Part shown: piece after piece, positions 38,852 to 48,535 of the stretch
Layout of the letters: every line of letters begins with the position of its first letter
Position numbering within the stretch: the stretch's first letter is position 1
Assembly (NCBI GenBank): GCA_022539475.1
Contig: VCMS01000249.1
Coordinates: 1-64,000, forward strand
Source of the DNA: Gracilaria domingensis
Lineage: Eukaryota > Rhodophyta > Florideophyceae > Gracilariales > Gracilariaceae
DNA length: 64,000 nt
Reading direction: 5' to 3'
Position numbers and translations under genes: made by a program
Notes under the pieces: model-generated
The model's input: only the letters and a program-made list of their open reading frames with translations
Databases searched by the model: none
What the model was told of the DNA's origin: nothing

Positions 38852-39845
38852 TCAAGCAAGGTTATCCTTCGTTGATGTGCTATAGGACACATTAACCAGC
38901 GAGTAAACCTCCTGTAGATTTCCGACATCATCCCGTTCGGTATTAATCGAAGTATCCATGGAGTTCGCAATCATGTTCTGCAGCTCTCTACTGCCGTTAT
39001 GGCTCTCGCTCGCCTTTAAAGAACGAACTGAGAGGAAGCGGCAAACCGTTGACATCCCAACGCTTGTGAAAATTTTCGACGGCGGCGTCCCAGATATGGT
39101 CCTCTCCGACTTCAAAAATTTTAATTTCCATGCCTTCTTCCGCAACTAAAGAGATAAGTTTCTTAAATTTGTAGTATGCAGCTTTTTGACCCGAAATTCT
39201 CCACCAAGAGTTTGTATAGCTCTGAACGATTTTTCTTCTTGATTTTACTCTATCAAAAAAACGAAGTAGAGTTCTTGTTCTCATGTCCCCAAACCTTCAT
39301 ATCCTAACAGCATTCTCAATACCTTTAGGAAGCCCAGGAATGAACGTCTTCCACAAAGGTTTGATAGCTGAAAGTTTCACATTCTTCTCCTTTACAGCCA
39401 CAGCTTGTTGAAAGCAGTTAAAACAGTCATTCGTGTTTTGCTGATCATGTCGACAAGAAGCGCTTAAGATTCTTAATTTAGAAATTCCATTTCCACTTTC
39501 GTCCGGTCTTTTTGTTGGTCGTAGCGTGGATGAAAATTCTATTCTCGACGATCTTAGTTCAAAGTTCTTCTTTCTGCGTTGTCGCAGCAAAAAGATTCTC
39601 CACATCATGGCTTTGTGCACCGACAAAAATTGATGTTTTGACTGAGCAATTTGCCCAAAACACCTGAGCGATGCGTTCATGATTTCCAAGTTGTGCTGAA
39701 ATCGTCTTTGTTTCACAAGTTCGTTAACATGCTCCATAATGTTATTGAGATGTTTATGTTTTTCATGTAAAATCTGTGGCGGTAGTCGGAATCCTGTTCC
39801 GGTTCCACCATCTTGGTGTGGTCTTTGTGGGCCTTTTCGCTCCAT
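38852..39845 (-). pseudogene. Unknown protein interrupted by an in-phase TGA
   Basis: I do not recognise the family. The most likely start is MERKGPQRPHQDGGTG at 39845. The frame runs with a charged helical part (ILHEKHKHLNNIMEHVNELVKQRRFQHNLEIMNASLRCF) and a short Cys-rich stretch (CRHDQQNTNDCFNCF). A TGA at 39297-39299 interrupts it, followed in phase by RFGDMRTRTLLRFFDRVKSRRKIVQSYTNSWWRI down to 38997. The frame from 39145 to 38852 overlaps in another phase. A protein of about 280 residues with a single nonsense codon is the simplest reading. It sits 460 bases upstream of the recombinase on the same strand and may be part of the same element. Confidence 0.35.
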
Positions 39846-40262
39846 AATTATTATGACATAGAGAAACGTGCAAAGTACAGTACGTGGGATCAAGCAATTA
39901 TGAGAGAAGGTAACATAACCGCAGCAATATCTGCGCTGTAATCGAAAGGAACAAACGTTCCGCAAACTGAATGCCAGCCTGGTAGAAGGGAGAAGAGCGT
40001 GATAGTTTCCGGAAGCCTACGAACCTACTATAATTTACAGTAATTTCCCTAGTTCGGCAAACCAAAGTCTAGTAGGTACGGCCGGGCTACACGCAAATGC
40101 CGAACGTGAAATGTGTACGACATGTATCAAAATTGTGACGAATCATCGTACGATCTGCAATCCCGAGTAGATGATAAAAGCGTCTATAAACCTTTCAAAA
40201 CAGAAGATAAATGCTTCTGCGAAGATCCCGGCTGAGTATATAAACTCCCAATTCGTCAAACC

Positions 40263-41587
40263 AAGTAGCAGAGGCACTGCCCGTGCTGCTCTCTCTATAC
40301 CCGGTGTGTGAGCATGGGCACTGCCCATGGTCACACAACGCACCTTCCACACATGAGCAGCACAGGCACTGCCCGTGCTGCTCACTTTATACCATGTGTG
40401 TGAGCCTGGGCACCGCCCAGGCTCACACACCACCCCCCACAAATGAGCAGCTGTAGTGCTGTAAGCTGCAGATGACAGTCACAGAGGGTCACGATAACAC
40501 CTCCGCAGTGCCAGCTTGTGGAACACATGCACTGAAGCGGCCATAGCTCAGTCGGTAACCACCTTCGTGTGCTTTTTGTGTGAGCTCGGGGTCCTGGGTT
40601 CGAACCCCAGCTCTGCTTTGCTCCCCTCACGGTTCACCACAATGATCATTCGATAGCTCGATGCATCATAGAGGGCAGTGTAGTGCTGTGAGCTGCAGAT
40701 GACAGTCACAGAGGGTCACGATAACACCTCCGCAGTGCCAGCTTGTGGAACACATGCACTGAAGCGGCCATAGCTCAGTCGGTAACCACCTTCGTGTGCT
40801 TTTTGTGTGAGCTCGGGGTCCTGGGTTCGAACCCCAGCTCTGCTTTGCTCCCCTCACGGTTCACCACAATGATCATTCGATAGCTCGATGCATCATAGAG
40901 GGCAGTGTAGTGCTGTCAGCTGCAGATGACAGTCACAGAGGGTCACGATAACACCTCCGCAGTGCCAGCTTGTGGAACACATGCACTGGAGCGGCCATAG
41001 CTCAGTCGGTAACCACCTTCGTGTGCTTTTTGTGTGAGCTCGGGGTCCTGGGTTCGAGCCTCAGCTCTGCTTTGCTACCCTCACGGTTCACCACAGCAGC
41101 ACAGGCACCGCCCGTGCTGCTCACTTTATACCATGTGTGTGAGCCTGGGCACCGCCCAGGCTCACACACCACCCCCCACAAATGAGCAGCACAAGCACCG
41201 CCCGTGCTGCTCACATTATACCAAGTGTGTGAGCCTGGGCACCGCCCAGGCTCACACACCACCCCCCCACATGAGCAGCAGAGGCCCGCCCGCGCTGCTC
41301 ACTTTATACCAAGTGTGTGAGCCTGGGCACCGCCCAGGCTCACATACCACACCCCTCACATGAGCAGCACAGGCACCGCCCGTGCTGCTCACTTTATCCT
41401 ATGTGTGTGAGCCTGGGCACCGCCCAGGCTCACACACCACCCCCCACAAATGAGCAGCACAAGCACCGCCCGTGCTGCTCACTTTGTCCTATGTGTGTGA
41501 GCCTGGGCACCGCCCAGGCTCACACACCACCCCCCACAAATGAGCAGCACAAGCACCGCCCGTGCTGCTCACTTTATACCAAGTGTA
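40263..41587. repeat. Palindromic minisatellite, about 90-bp units, interrupted by a SINE trimer
   Basis: Units contain two hairpins: GAGCAGCAC-(loop)-GTGCTGCTC and GTGTGTGAGCCTGGGC-ACC-GCCCAGGCTCACACAC. The second stem starts at 41141, 41231, 41319, 41409 and 41499, so the period is 88-90. Two further units lie at 40263-40449, left of the SINE insertion. The leftmost unit has GAGCATGGGC-ACT-GCCCATG, where both arms changed together. Coordinated changes and the near-perfect arms point to structure kept by selection or by gene conversion within the array. Confidence 0.9.
40456..41090 (+). repeat. Tandem trimer of a tRNA-derived SINE, 227-bp period
   Basis: The motif GTGCTGT-AGCTGCAGATGACAG starts at 40456, 40683 and 40910, giving a period of 227 bases. 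Each unit has a pol III A box (TAGCTCAGTCGGTAAC, 40544-40559 in the first) and a B box (GGTTCGAACC, 40597-40606), about 50 bases apart, with a perfect 5-bp T stem (CTGGG-CCCAG). No acceptor stem pairs, so these are not tRNA genes. Units one and two are nearly identical; unit three has changes in the B box (GGTTCGAGCC). The trimer sits inside the palindromic minisatellite. Confidence 0.8.
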
Positions 41588-42096
41588 AGTGTAACGTATT
41601 GAATCACTAAGTTGTATTGACGAAAACTGAATTCTCTTTTAGAAAAGCAAACTAGTTAGACTGTAGAATACTATATTGTTTTCTTTACAATAGGTAATAT
41701 ATTGCTGCTGTCATCATTTGGGTTCAGACTTGGGTTCAGAGATCACGATTGTGGTTGCACAATGAATTGTGTTTCAATTCTGAGCCGTCAAATGAACCCA
41801 CACTAGGCCTTCAAATTGCAACGTTGGCCTGATAATTGATTACTGCAAGCGGATTGCAAATTTGAATTTGGGCTGGTCTTGTGAGGTTTCAAGTTCAATA
41901 AAAACGGGAAATGTAGACAAAAAGTTTGGAAAACTGATGAAGTGGTACCTACTACAGTTATTTCTGGTATCCGAAATGTTCTACTAGTAGCCTTGCGGTC
42001 ACTGCAAGACGTAGGATGCAAGAAGTTTGGAGTCTTTTCTAAACGCTTTCAGTTGTAAGATCTGGCTTTCTTGTAGGTTGTCACACTTTCATATGC

Positions 42097-42771
42097 GTGA
42101 TGGGTACAGATTGCAAACCCAATATACCATTGGTGTCATCTGATATCGCCATGAGTCTACTTTCTATTCCCGCTCTCACTACGAAGCAACTTGCAGTTCT
42201 CTTTCTACCAACTGTTGCTTACATCATTGACTTGTACGATCATCTTCGAATCGTAGGCAGTGCTCCCAAACATTCTGATGGTCTTTATTACATTCCTGGA
42301 GACTGTCATGCTGCCACTCGTTCGTTGCCTGATGGATCCGCCAACGAGGCCAGAGCCATGATTACCCGTTTCTCTCACCTCTTCAGTACCGAAACTGATG
42401 CCAGCAATGATGACGCCGTTGTTGTGAAAGAGCTGTCGGACACTGACGAGTCGGATACTGATGCTGACTCTTTGGCAGTTGAAGTCTCTGATGATTCCGC
42501 AGACGAACTCGACAAGAAATCTTTGACACCTGTGTGGAGGCGGATGCAGGGGAGTGTCCCGCCACCCCAGGGACACTCCCGAACAATTTTTTTCTATATC
42601 TCCGACACCTTCCACCCCTGGACTGCGCCGTCACTCCCGCCGTCTGCGCCCACCGCTGCGCGCCGTGCGCTGCGACGCGGCGGCAAGGATGATGAGGTTT
42701 CGCGCCGCGCGCCGCGGCGCGCCCCCGACGGGGATGAAGAAGTCGCGTGCCGCTCGCTGCGGCGCGCCTGA
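42097..42771 (+). CDS. Unknown ORF with an acidic region, running into GC-rich repeats
   Basis: 224 residues, not recognised. Residues 1-110 look protein-like (LTTKQLAVLFLPTVAYIIDLYDHLRIVG, then LYYIPGDCHAATRSLPDG), and residues 110-145 are acidic (ELSDTDESDTDADSLAVEVSDDSADELDKK). After about residue 160 the frame enters the GC-rich palindromic repeats (42630 onward), where the translation becomes Arg/Ala-rich and is probably not part of the original protein. It may be a gene whose 3' end was replaced by repeat expansion. Confidence 0.35.
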   Translation: MMGTDCKPNIPLVSSDIAMSLLSIPALTTKQLAVLFLPTVAYIIDLYDHLRIVGSAPKHSDGLYYIPGDCHAATRSLPDGSANEARAMITRFSHLFSTETDASNDDAVVVKELSDTDESDTDADSLAVEVSDDSADELDKKSLTPVWRRMQGSVPPPQGHSRTIFFYISDTFHPWTAPSLPPSAPTAARRALRRGGKDDEVSRRAPRRAPDGDEEVACRSLRRA

Positions 42772-42900
42772 AGAGCAGGATAATGAGGTTGCGCGTCGCG
42801 CGCCGCTGGCTGCGGCGCGCCCGCCGCTAAGCAGGCTTTGGAAGCTCGCGCGCCGCACGTTGCGGCGCGCCAGCTGCAGGGTAGGAAAAGGAACGTGCGC
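42640..42900. repeat. GC-rich imperfect repeats, each with a GCGCGCC/GGCGCGC palindrome
   Basis: Four or five diverged units of 45-70 bases. Each pairs a (G)CGCGCCGC-like arm with a GCGGCGCGC arm: near 42700-42722, 42746-42770, 42796-42822 and 42846-42872. Linkers between them contain GATGA-GAAG or GGATAATGAG. All plus frames translate to RRAPRRA-like low complexity. Confidence 0.7.
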
Positions 42901-43075
42901 GCAGCACCTGACGCTGGAGGACAGTGAGTGGAGCGCTCTCTTCGGGGAGCTCAGAAAGTTGTGGCGCGCTCTATCGCGCGCGTCGCAACACATACGACCA
43001 GGGGATACAAATCAATTTAATCGAGAGGCAGAAGTTCTGTGACAAAGAGGCAATCGAAGATACGAGAAAGGGATA

Positions 43076-43534
43076 TCAATCAGAGGACAACAAAGCTTTC
43101 ACAGCGTCATGAACGAGATGAAGCGCGCGTGCGCGGGAGGGAGAGCGTAGCACCATCATGGAAAGCGCCAACCCAACACCAATCCCGCGCACGAACAGTA
43201 CTGGGAGCTCGTTAAGATTGTCTTTGAGCTCATTCATCGATATTCCACGCTTGAAGAGGAAGTCATATAGAGCCTCCTCGCAGGCGAAAAGTTGGGCTTC
43301 GGTACGTTCTTCGGTGGCAACGTCGTCTTCGTTCGCAAATGCGGCGTCCTTTTCGAGCTGAATGGTGTCCGCAGTAACTTCTTTTGCTTCGCTCTCGATC
43401 AGGACGGTTGATTTGGCACGCGGAACATCGGAATGGTCGGTGTCGTCGTCGGTCATTGCGTCCAGAGTGTCTCTAGCGGACATGTTGAGACGGGTGGTGC
43501 GATTGACTACTGGGATAGATGAGGATGACGACAC
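43076..43534 (-). CDS. Unknown 152-residue acidic protein
   Basis: Begins MSSSSSIPVVNRTTRLNMSARDTLDAMTDDDTDHSD and is acidic over the first 90 residues (ESEAKEVTADTIQLEKDAAFANEDDVATEERTEAQ). A short hydrophobic helix follows (LPVLFVRGIGVGLALSMMVL), then a basic end (RSPSRARALHLVHDAVKALL). The composition is like a real protein. I know no family. It could be an accessory gene or a transposon remnant. Confidence 0.35.
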   Translation of the reverse strand: MSSSSSIPVVNRTTRLNMSARDTLDAMTDDDTDHSDVPRAKSTVLIESEAKEVTADTIQLEKDAAFANEDDVATEERTEAQLFACEEALYDFLFKRGISMNELKDNLNELPVLFVRGIGVGLALSMMVLRSPSRARALHLVHDAVKALLSSD

Positions 43535-44574
43535 CGCTATCTAAATAAGTAAATGGAGCGTGACAGGTCACTATGCCTGCAAAGCACCAACCAGCCGCAA
43601 ATTGACAAAATGTATCGACAGAAGCGAAAATCGTGGCGCTCCGTGGGACATGGATAAGACCTGAACATTCCAACAGAAGACATAAGCCGCCAAGTGAGGA
43701 TTGGCGAGCCACCGACCACCGACCTACATAACGAAGAGCCGTGCGCTGACATCATTACATGTTATGGATGGTGAGCAGCACTAGGGTATTTAGGACTAGA
43801 CGGTGAGCAAGTTACAACTTAGGGTATACGAACCACAAGAATTGTAGATATAAACCCCCCGAGTTCGAGGCGTCGCAGCCAACCTAACTCGGGCAGACCA
43901 CTTCCCCCCTCGACGACTTCCCCCATCCTTGCCTCTCTCGCCTTTCTTCCTCCCCTTCCGTCGTCACCAACCTTCCTTCCTTTGGCAATCCCATCTTCCC
44001 TTAGCGCAGTTTGCGCCTCCCTGCCACCAACCTTTCCCCCTACATTTCCTTATTCCCGGCGGCTCGGTCTCCCGCCGTTCCCTAACCAGTCGCCTTGTGC
44101 TGCCCTCCATTGGGCTCGTTCGCACATTGCGACCATCACCCATCACTACGTCTCCGTTCTCCCAGACGGACGTTGGCAGTGTTACGCATTGCGCTGGTTT
44201 GCTTTCTTTCTGTCGCTACCTCGCCTGGTTGTTAGGTTCGTGTTGGCATCGACGACAGACTCTATCGCTTTAGTCCTACCACACTATTGTCCCGCCGACC
44301 GCTCTTGTGTGTCTTGGTCTATTGGCCCTGCTTTCTGTTGTTGTGTTGGCATTCGGCATCGAACGCCGAAGCACACTCTCGTTTAATTACTCTTCCTGCT
44401 TCCTGTTAGCGGAGAGTTTCCATCCATCTTGGGGTTATCTTGTGCGCTCCTGCAGGCATCTGAGCTACGTTAACTTGTTGCCCCTTTTGGGCTGGTACTC
44501 TCGAGCATTTATTGTGTCGCTCTCCTTGGGTTTGTCACCACCCGCGCTGTTTCCCCCAAAAATGGCGTCCACAA
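43535..44574. other. Possible LTR/leader of the copia fragment; no independent gene seen
   Basis: T/C-rich DNA with several overlapping open frames and no motif. From 43860 the sequence is pyrimidine-rich (GACCACTTCCCCCCTCG). It lies directly upstream of the copia integrase fragment and may hold decayed gag. Confidence 0.3.
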
Positions 44575-45096
44575 CCTGCATGTCTCACACTATGGGACAA
44601 TCGCCTAGGACATACTGCCTCCAAAGCTGATGTGCGAAAGTTACTCCAAGACAGGATCTTATCCCAGATGACCATTTTTTCTTTGGATTGCATCCCGTGC
44701 GCTCAAGGAAAGTTTCGTCGCAGCTTTCGTGGGTCTCTCACCTCCGCGTCTCAGCCAGGTCACCTGCACTGCGATATCACTCTCGTTGGCACCGAGTCGG
44801 AAGCTGGACACATTTACTACATGATCATCGTGGATTCTTATACTGGTTATCTGTTTGCTGCTCCACTGGTTCGTAAGTCTGACGCTTCTGAGATAATCTT
44901 GAACTACGTGAATTGGTTTGAGCGCCAATCAGGTTACAAAGTTCGTTCTCTCTACTCAGATGGAGGCTCCGAATTTTTCAAGGCGCAGAAGCAACTGAAA
45001 CGCATTGGAGTTGTCATCACCCGTTCATCTCCATACACGCCTTCCTCCAATGGACTTGCTGAACGCAACATTGCCATTCTGATGGGGCCCATCTGA
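44575..45096 (+). pseudogene. Ty1/copia integrase fragment
   Basis: The GAG-pre-integrase segment appears at the start (LWDNRLGHTASKADVRKLLQ, then CIPCAQGKFRR, the HHCC finger cysteines). The integrase core has DITLVGTESEAGHIYYMIIVDSYTGYLFAAPLV, YSDGGSEFF, and PSSNGLAERNIAIL, i.e. the Asp, Asp and Glu of the DDE triad. The frame ends shortly after (LMGPI), and no RT or RNase H follows. It is a third copia lineage here, different from the fragment at 21.4 kb by position and from the nested element by sequence. Confidence 0.85.
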
Positions 45097-45516
45097 GCCT
45101 GTCTGGAGCAAGCTAGGATAGATTTACTACATCCTAGAAATTAGAGGATGTTGTCCGCATTAAAGAAGAAGAAGAAGAGACGTACAAAGAGATCGATGCG
45201 GACGATTCGTTGGTCGCCGTGCTGCAGAAGCCGGCATGAAGCGCCGTGCCGCCGTGTTTGAGGTTGTGGGAGTGTGATGTGACGAAAGTAGTAAGTTACC
45301 TTGGAAAACGCTATCGCCAACTACAAACAGGGTCCTGGTTATCTTTTCCAAGTCTTTTGAGGCTTTCGAAGCAAGAAGCAATTGAGACAGAATTTACTTG
45401 AAGATGCGCAATGCGACGTTGTCTAACCCCACTTGAAAGCCATAGGTTTACCGGTCTCCCCTCGCACGAGCACTGCCAACCTGTTATCTATGCGTCCTGT
45501 TGACGTTGATAACAGA

Positions 45517-45957
45517 TTAAATGTCACACTGGTCCTTCTCAATGGCATCCTTAAGCTGAGCCGCGGCGTTATCCACTCCAGAGTTCGTGCAAAAAGCATC
45601 ACGAAGCGACTGCGGAAGGTCATACTCGGACCTCTGGAACCAGCAGTACGTCCTCGCCCTCGGAAATTCCGGAGCCATCACAGCTCCCGTTCCCAAGTCG
45701 TTCACGTTACGTGGCCAGCCGCGATATCCCCTGTTTCCCACTGTAGCTGTTTTCACGTACAAGTCGCCCCAGGCGCCCGAGTCAATGGGGTGGAGGGTGA
45801 TCCTACATCCACCAACGAGCTCTTTCAATCCGTAAGCGAATAAGGCCCCAGGACTCAGTGAGAGAAAGAAGCTCTTCGTGAGCTGAGTTGCGACAGAAAC
45901 AGAGGCTAAGGCGTTGAGAACCAGGAATGCCATTGTGGTCATTCCCTTGGTCATCAT
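45517..45957 (-). CDS. Unknown small secreted-type protein
   Basis: 146 residues. A hydrophobic start (MTTMAFLVLNALASVSVATQ) looks like a signal peptide. The rest, about 115 residues, contains Gly- and Trp-rich segments (SGAWGDLYVKTATVGNRGYRGWPRNVNDLG), three cysteines (GGCRITL, TYCWFQ, AFCTNSG) and a final one near the stop (DQCDI), so two disulphides are possible. I know no family. The overlapping plus-strand frame of similar length is less protein-like and I treat it as a shadow. Confidence 0.4.
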   Translation of the reverse strand: MMTKGMTTMAFLVLNALASVSVATQLTKSFFLSLSPGALFAYGLKELVGGCRITLHPIDSGAWGDLYVKTATVGNRGYRGWPRNVNDLGTGAVMAPEFPRARTYCWFQRSEYDLPQSLRDAFCTNSGVDNAAAQLKDAIEKDQCDI

Positions 45958-47094
45958 CTTTAACGAAAGAAGTTAGGTTGGGAGAGTTGTTGTCGGTACG
46001 GAGGTTGTAGTTGAGTAGCAGTTGAGTGTTGGTCGAGTGAGCGTCCATCAGATAGTGAGAAGCGATGCGGTCTTCTCAATTTATACGAAGTGTCTAGTAT
46101 GGGAGTAGGAGCTTCTGAATCGCGAGTGCTTTGCTTCAACGGGCGAAGCTGCTGCATGTCTGTACTACGGAGAAGGTATAAACTACGAAACTGTACAGAG
46201 ATGAAATGATTCCATGGAAGTCATAGAAAAGGTGTCTCTTCGAAGAGTTGCACGGAGACAGAGCAGTAGGAATGAACTCATCCAAAGCGTACCCTCGGAG
46301 TGACCTTGAAGCATAAGAAGGGGATTTCACATGCTGAAGGAGAATTCTGCAGTATCCCGTGACGAAATCTTATCCTGCCCTAAGGAAAAGGTGAAGAAGT
46401 ACGATTTCCGTCACTCTCCCATGGAAAGACTCCTGACTGACAGGCGTTCACTGAACAGTTAAGATCGTGTAGGTCGAATGGAGCACACAACGCTTTCTAG
46501 TACGAGTGAGGTGGAGGACAAAGAACAGAATTGTTGGCGTCTTCTCAGGGGTCAGTGGTACGTCCTACGGGTCTTTGTGGGAAGTCTGCAGCGTTCTGGA
46601 AGTTGCGATACGAACGTTCTGTTCTTATTACTATAAAAGGGTACAGTACAGAGGACCAGGAAGAGCGCCGGAGTTGCTCGGTGGTTTGTCCATAATTACC
46701 TTCTGTTGTGCCCTTGTTGTCCTGATCAGAAGTTTACCCGTTCAAGCATTGTAAACATGCCAACTGTATTCAGGGGTATTCGGTAGCTTGATGTTTGCGC
46801 TTTGTTTAATTCGGAGACTGGAGGCTGTCCTGGAACGATATTCTATGTACCCCTGTACTACGACTGATCGTAACGCCTGCTAAACCGATCGTTCTCCACT
46901 CTGGTTTAACAAATCGTTGCAGTCTTGCCAGGGTCTGGTAAGACTGCCTGCCACAATTGTTTGGATTTCGATGCAAGGGTCAAGTCCTATTTCAGTGAAA
47001 TGGATGAGTGGCTGACGCAGAGTGACGGTGTCCGGACGCTAACATGAGTCACGAACTAGGGAAAAAACGGCTCACGTCGGTGGCCTTCGTGTAA

Positions 47095-47290
47095 TGAATG
47101 GGAGAAGAAGGCGGAGCAGGGATTCAAACCAGTCTCGAGCTCTTCCAAAAGCGCACAAAGGCGGTGAACGATTGATCTCTGATCGCTCTCGGTGCGACGA
47201 ATCCATGCCGCACTGTCGTAGGTGTTATCCTGACTCAATGACCGTATCTGTTGCTGACTGCGCCACACTGCGGCACAGGTTAGGAGGTGT
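47095..47290 (-). repeat. Second tRNA-derived SINE copy with long A-B spacing
   Basis: On the minus strand an A-box-like TGGCGCAGTCAGCA (47252-47265) and a B box GGTTTGAATCCC (47119-47130) are present. The 3' half (CCGCCTTTGTGCGCTTTTGGAAGAGCTCGAG through CTGCTCCGCC) aligns with that of the SINE trimer at 40.5-41.1 kb. The boxes are about 120 bases apart instead of about 40, so the copy has an insertion or a different 5' part. Confidence 0.5.
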
Positions 47291-48510
47291 TGAAGCATTG
47301 ATAGCCTCTAGTCTGCATTTGCCAAATCGTAACCACAAAGCACAAGCTAATTCCATTTATAGTTCTGTAGCATCAAATTGTTTCTGATCGCAAAGCTCTT
47401 AAGAGCTTTTCGCAAAGCTCTTCAGAGCTTTGCTCTTATCGGGGTGGAACATCTGCAATCAGATCAATTTCTAGAGCTGATTTGCCCAAAATCGCGCAAG
47501 ACAGTGGAATTTGCCAATGTTTTGGAGATACTGCCAAAATGTTGGTACATTAAAAGAAATTAGCGCTTATATATAGAATGCTTACACTAGTTTCAAAAAT
47601 GATGCTGCTGGCCAATTAATTTTTTTAGAAACCGTGTCACACGGCGCATTTCGGTTTGTTTTTGGAAAACCCCCCTACATTAGATCACTACGCTACCAAC
47701 AAATTAAAATTCGAAGAGAACAAAATCCATGTATGCACAATTTTGGGAGTATACCTGAGGTATTATATATAAATAGTGGCTATCAGAAGAGCTTTGCGAC
47801 CTTTTTTGTGAAGATTTCCTCTCAAAGTGCTGATTAGAAGGGGTGTGTGCTGTGGAGTCATGAAGCTTTAGATATGCGTTGTTCTAAGCAGAGGAACGTA
47901 TCGAATGCGAGCATCAATGCAGAACTTGTAGAGCAATAAGGGACAGAAACAGGTGATCCAGCCTCAGCTTGTATGGATACGCGGACTCGAGATCATGCTT
48001 TGACACAGCAGCAAAGACTTCGAGACATTGCATTGTGTTTATGTATGAATTTGTACATCGATGTGTTGTTCCCGCTATCAGACCCCCCCGTCAACTTGTC
48101 AAACATGCAAATGGCATCGTTGGTGAGGAGGGTACCATGACCTTGCAGGGGGAGGCATCGAAGACAGCTGAGTTGCGTACTGCGGCGCTCATGCCTGTGC
48201 TCTGCATCAGATCTAAAGTCAATCGATTTGTCCATTTCTTCGGCATCTGCAGCTTTCCCAGCGGCCTGCAGAATGGATAATACGATTCGGGAGATCGCTG
48301 TAGAGGGGAAGAATGGTGAGTACTACGACGTTGTATGTGCTCAGCACTTGTGGCCACCACACCTCTCTTTATTTGCTCAGATCAAACGCAACAGTCCTGG
48401 TTAGGGTCACCATCGTGTCCACGGCCCCAGGTTTACGAAGTCACGTCTGAAAAAGCCTCTCATGCGTTCTTCTCTTGTGTAACAAACAAGAAACAGCTTG
48501 GCGTGAGGGA

Positions 48511-48535
48511 GGTGGTACCACAATGTGGTACCACC
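48511..48535. repeat. Near-palindrome with 12-bp arms
   Basis: GGTGGTACCACA (48511-48522) and TGTGGTACCACC (48524-48535) are perfect reverse complements around one base. Confidence 0.8.

Noticed and set aside
29053-39299. Reassignment of TGA to Trp, suggested by in-phase TGA in the VTT gene and in the ORF at 39.3 kb
   Set aside because: The IST1-like gene and others end at TGA, the second site is not a known Trp position, and other genes carry TAA or TAG lesions. Ordinary nonsense changes are the simpler explanation.
40540-41075. Three apparent tRNA genes with good A and B boxes
   Set aside because: The T stem pairs, but no acceptor stem or anticodon stem forms and the copies are spaced at exactly 227 bases. 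They are tRNA-derived SINE units.
41092-41587. CRISPR-like array of regularly spaced palindromic repeats
   Set aside because: The spacers between palindromes repeat too, units are diverged, the setting is eukaryotic and there are no cas genes. It is a minisatellite.
45433-45843. 136-residue plus-strand frame opposite the secreted-type ORF
   Set aside because: The minus-strand frame has a signal-peptide-like start and balanced composition; this one does not, so I treat it as a shadow.
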